Assembly (NCBI RefSeq): GCF_964204865.1
Contig: NC_135261.1
Coordinates: 10,602,001-10,666,000 of the forward strand
Origin: Styela clava
Lineage: Eukaryota > Chordata > Ascidiacea > Stolidobranchia > Styelidae
Length of the DNA: 64,000 bases
Direction of reading: 5' to 3'
This document shows positions 62,282 to 64,000 of the stretch, piece after piece. The position numbers were made by a program, and so were the translations under genes. Every line of letters starts with the position of its first letter. Positions within the stretch are counted from its first letter, which is position 1. A model generated the notes under the pieces. That model was not told the origin of the DNA, ran no database searches, and saw only the letters and a program-made list of their open reading frames with translations.

Positions 62282-64000
62282 TTATATACATCTGACATAT
62301 CTGAAGCATCCGTCATACTTGACAATGCGGTAGGATTTGTACGTGCTGAAATAGGATTATGTTAAGCAGGAAAAACTCTGATTCAATTCAATTACAAAAC
62401 TAACTAAGACTTACCAGAATTGCTTGTAAGCAAAGCAATAAGAAGAAGACGTGGGCAACACGCATCGATAATTATAGGTGATCTTAAGTTCTCGAAGTTG
62501 CACACAGTATGTACATTTGAATCCACAAGCATAATGCTCCTTCAGATCACTGAGATGTTTCCCCCAGTCTTGTTCAATCTTGGTCACTATGTCGGTGTTT
62601 TCTTTCTTCGTTTTCTCTTCGTAGGCGTTGTACAATTTTTGAGCTTCGTTGCCGAGTGGTTTGCCCATATAAAATTCAAGCAGTTTCAAATACTGTTCTG
62701 TTCTGAGTTGGGCAATCTAAACATTTTTGCAAGAATTATATAAATATAAATTCATATTTTAAACAAAATGTCACGCTGTCAACCTTTTCCAATCTCTCTG
62801 TAATGCATTTCAGTCTTCTTTCAAACCGTTCCGATAAGCACTTTACGTAGCTTTCGATCTTTGTCTTTCTGGTAGATAGGCATGTTGCATATTGTGCAAC
62901 ATATTTGGCAATTCGCTCATTGAACCTTTGCTCGTGGCAACCAATCATGTCAGTGTATGCCTTGGAAGCGCGAGAAAGGCGCTCCCCAAGCTTTTTTTCA
63001 TACTCTGCAATCGCTTTTTTCTTTTGTTCGTCCAATGATTTCTGATATTCTTCTAGGGAAGTCAAGTTATCTGCTGTGATGCAATTGTTTCTAGAAATAT
63101 AAAGAGCAACTGAGCCAAATGTCATCTTATGATATACTTATTCACCGTGACACTTACTGTACTAAGTAATTTGCTTTATAATACGTTATCAAACATTTGT
63201 GTCTCTCATCAACAATCTTTTTGAAAGACTCCAATGCCTTCTGATTAGTTATTTTTGCTTGCGCATACCAATCATCATATGTTTTCTTCATGGATTCAAT
63301 TATTGTCTTAGCTTTATTATCAAGGTCTTCTTTGAATTTTTGTTCGGTGATATTAACTTCATCTTAAGTGTAATAAAAACATTAAATTCAGTGAAACATA
63401 AAGACAATTGAGCAAACGTTTTAGGACTTGCACTAACCGGTTACACATTTTTTCAGCTCCTTGTATTTGATTGTCCTGTATTGAAATTTGTAGGTCAAGA
63501 AACGGAAGCAACTTCTTTGGGTAGTAATTTTGTACGTCCACCATTTCCCGATACTTCGACTATAAAGAAAAAACCAAGAGTAGAATTATATTGATATATA
63601 CTATTTACCTGCCATTTATTTATAATTACCAATTGGTGTAAAATTGACTTCTGCCAAAACAGAGAGTTCCGCCGTATGCGCACTGATAAGCGCATGCGTA
63701 GCTTTTTACAAGTTCTCCGATAGCTGCAGTTAGCTTCGCGGTGTATTCGTCCAACTGTGTTTGATATGATTGAGTTTCTTTAGTTTTGAAAGCCTCCAAA
63801 ACTGCATTAACGTCTGCTCCGTTCCAATCCTCAGAACCTAGATGTAAAGTTCCATTGTGAATAAAATTATGTTCAAAATTCGAAAGAAAAGAAAAAACTT
63901 ACAATGGGCTCTGTATATCAGTTTTTGGAACACTTGAGATCTCTGTTTTACGATGGCTTCCATGACACATTTATATTTTGTCTCGTACTCTGTCACGCGC
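62282..64000 (-). CDS. Array gene copy 7: secreted Cys-rich/coiled-coil protein, 5' end outside the window
   Basis: Exons 6-11 are complete, and exon 5 is present from its 3' end (63903) to the window edge. All visible exons are open. Private changes: KKENTD for KKEHTD in exon 10, QRFNER for QRLNER in exon 9, RSQVFQ for RSEVFQ in exon 5. From about 63768 onward it departs from copies 2-6 and shares several bases with copy 1, for example TGATTGAG for TGATAAAG in exon 6. Whether it is a full gene cannot be seen. Confidence 0.75.

Larger units (their letters stand above)
58548..64000. repeat. Array unit 7 (partial, runs off the window)
   Basis: Same plan with an empty pogo site (TA, 59099-59100). 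Very close to units 2-6 up to about 63768, after which differences become dense. Non-coding remainder: 59916-60773 and 61621-62170. Confidence 0.88.

Noticed and set aside
5926-64000. Direct repeats as a CRISPR array or satellite centromere
   Set aside because: The period is 6.3-11 kb with genes and mobile elements inside. There are no short regularly spaced repeats and the host is a eukaryote.

Overview
This window is AT-rich nuclear DNA from an animal, most likely an invertebrate. Genes are split by GT-AG introns and encode secreted or membrane-anchored products with AATAAA poly(A) signals, and the mobile DNA is pogo/Tigger-like and hAT-like. A tunicate would fit, but nothing in the sequence proves it. 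There is no sign of bacterial organisation.

Region 1 (1-6.9 kb, + strand) is a head-to-tail pair of cholinesterase/carboxylesterase-type genes. The last exon of an upstream paralogue occupies 2-256. A complete 11-exon gene (1103-6734, 687 residues when joined) has a signal peptide, the oxyanion HGG, a Ser/Glu/His triad (Ser267, Glu397, His511) and a hydrophobic tail suggesting a GPI anchor.

Region 2 (5.93-64 kb) is a direct tandem array of at least seven units. Units start at about 5926, 12215, 20271, 28336, 39402, 50469 and 58548, and the last runs off the window. The first unit begins inside intron 9 of the intact esterase gene. Every later unit therefore starts with a dead copy of esterase exons 10-11. 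After that come non-coding DNA, an 847-bp hAT-like element, and an 11-exon minus-strand gene that I do not recognise. The basic period is about 8.06 kb. Unit 1 is shorter because of missing segments. Units 4 and 5 are 11.07 kb because each carries the same 3.0-kb pogo/Tigger-like transposon at the same site.

The repeated minus-strand gene is the main biological content. Joined, it encodes a 650-residue secreted protein. It has a signal peptide, three cysteine/tyrosine-rich blocks and two long charged, probably coiled-coil stalks. The second half of the protein duplicates the first, and matching intron phases support this, so an internal duplication is nested inside a gene array. Copies 2-6 look open throughout. 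Copy 1, at the array edge, has a nonsense codon. Copy 7 is cut by the window end. A cross-linked extracellular structural protein is a reasonable guess, but function is unknown.

The units also record array history. One pogo target site is empty in three units, filled in two, and carries an excision-like footprint in one. Units 4 and 5 share the insertion together with its defects, so the unit was duplicated with the transposon in it. The edge copies (1, and the end of 7) are more diverged than the interior, as expected under concerted evolution.
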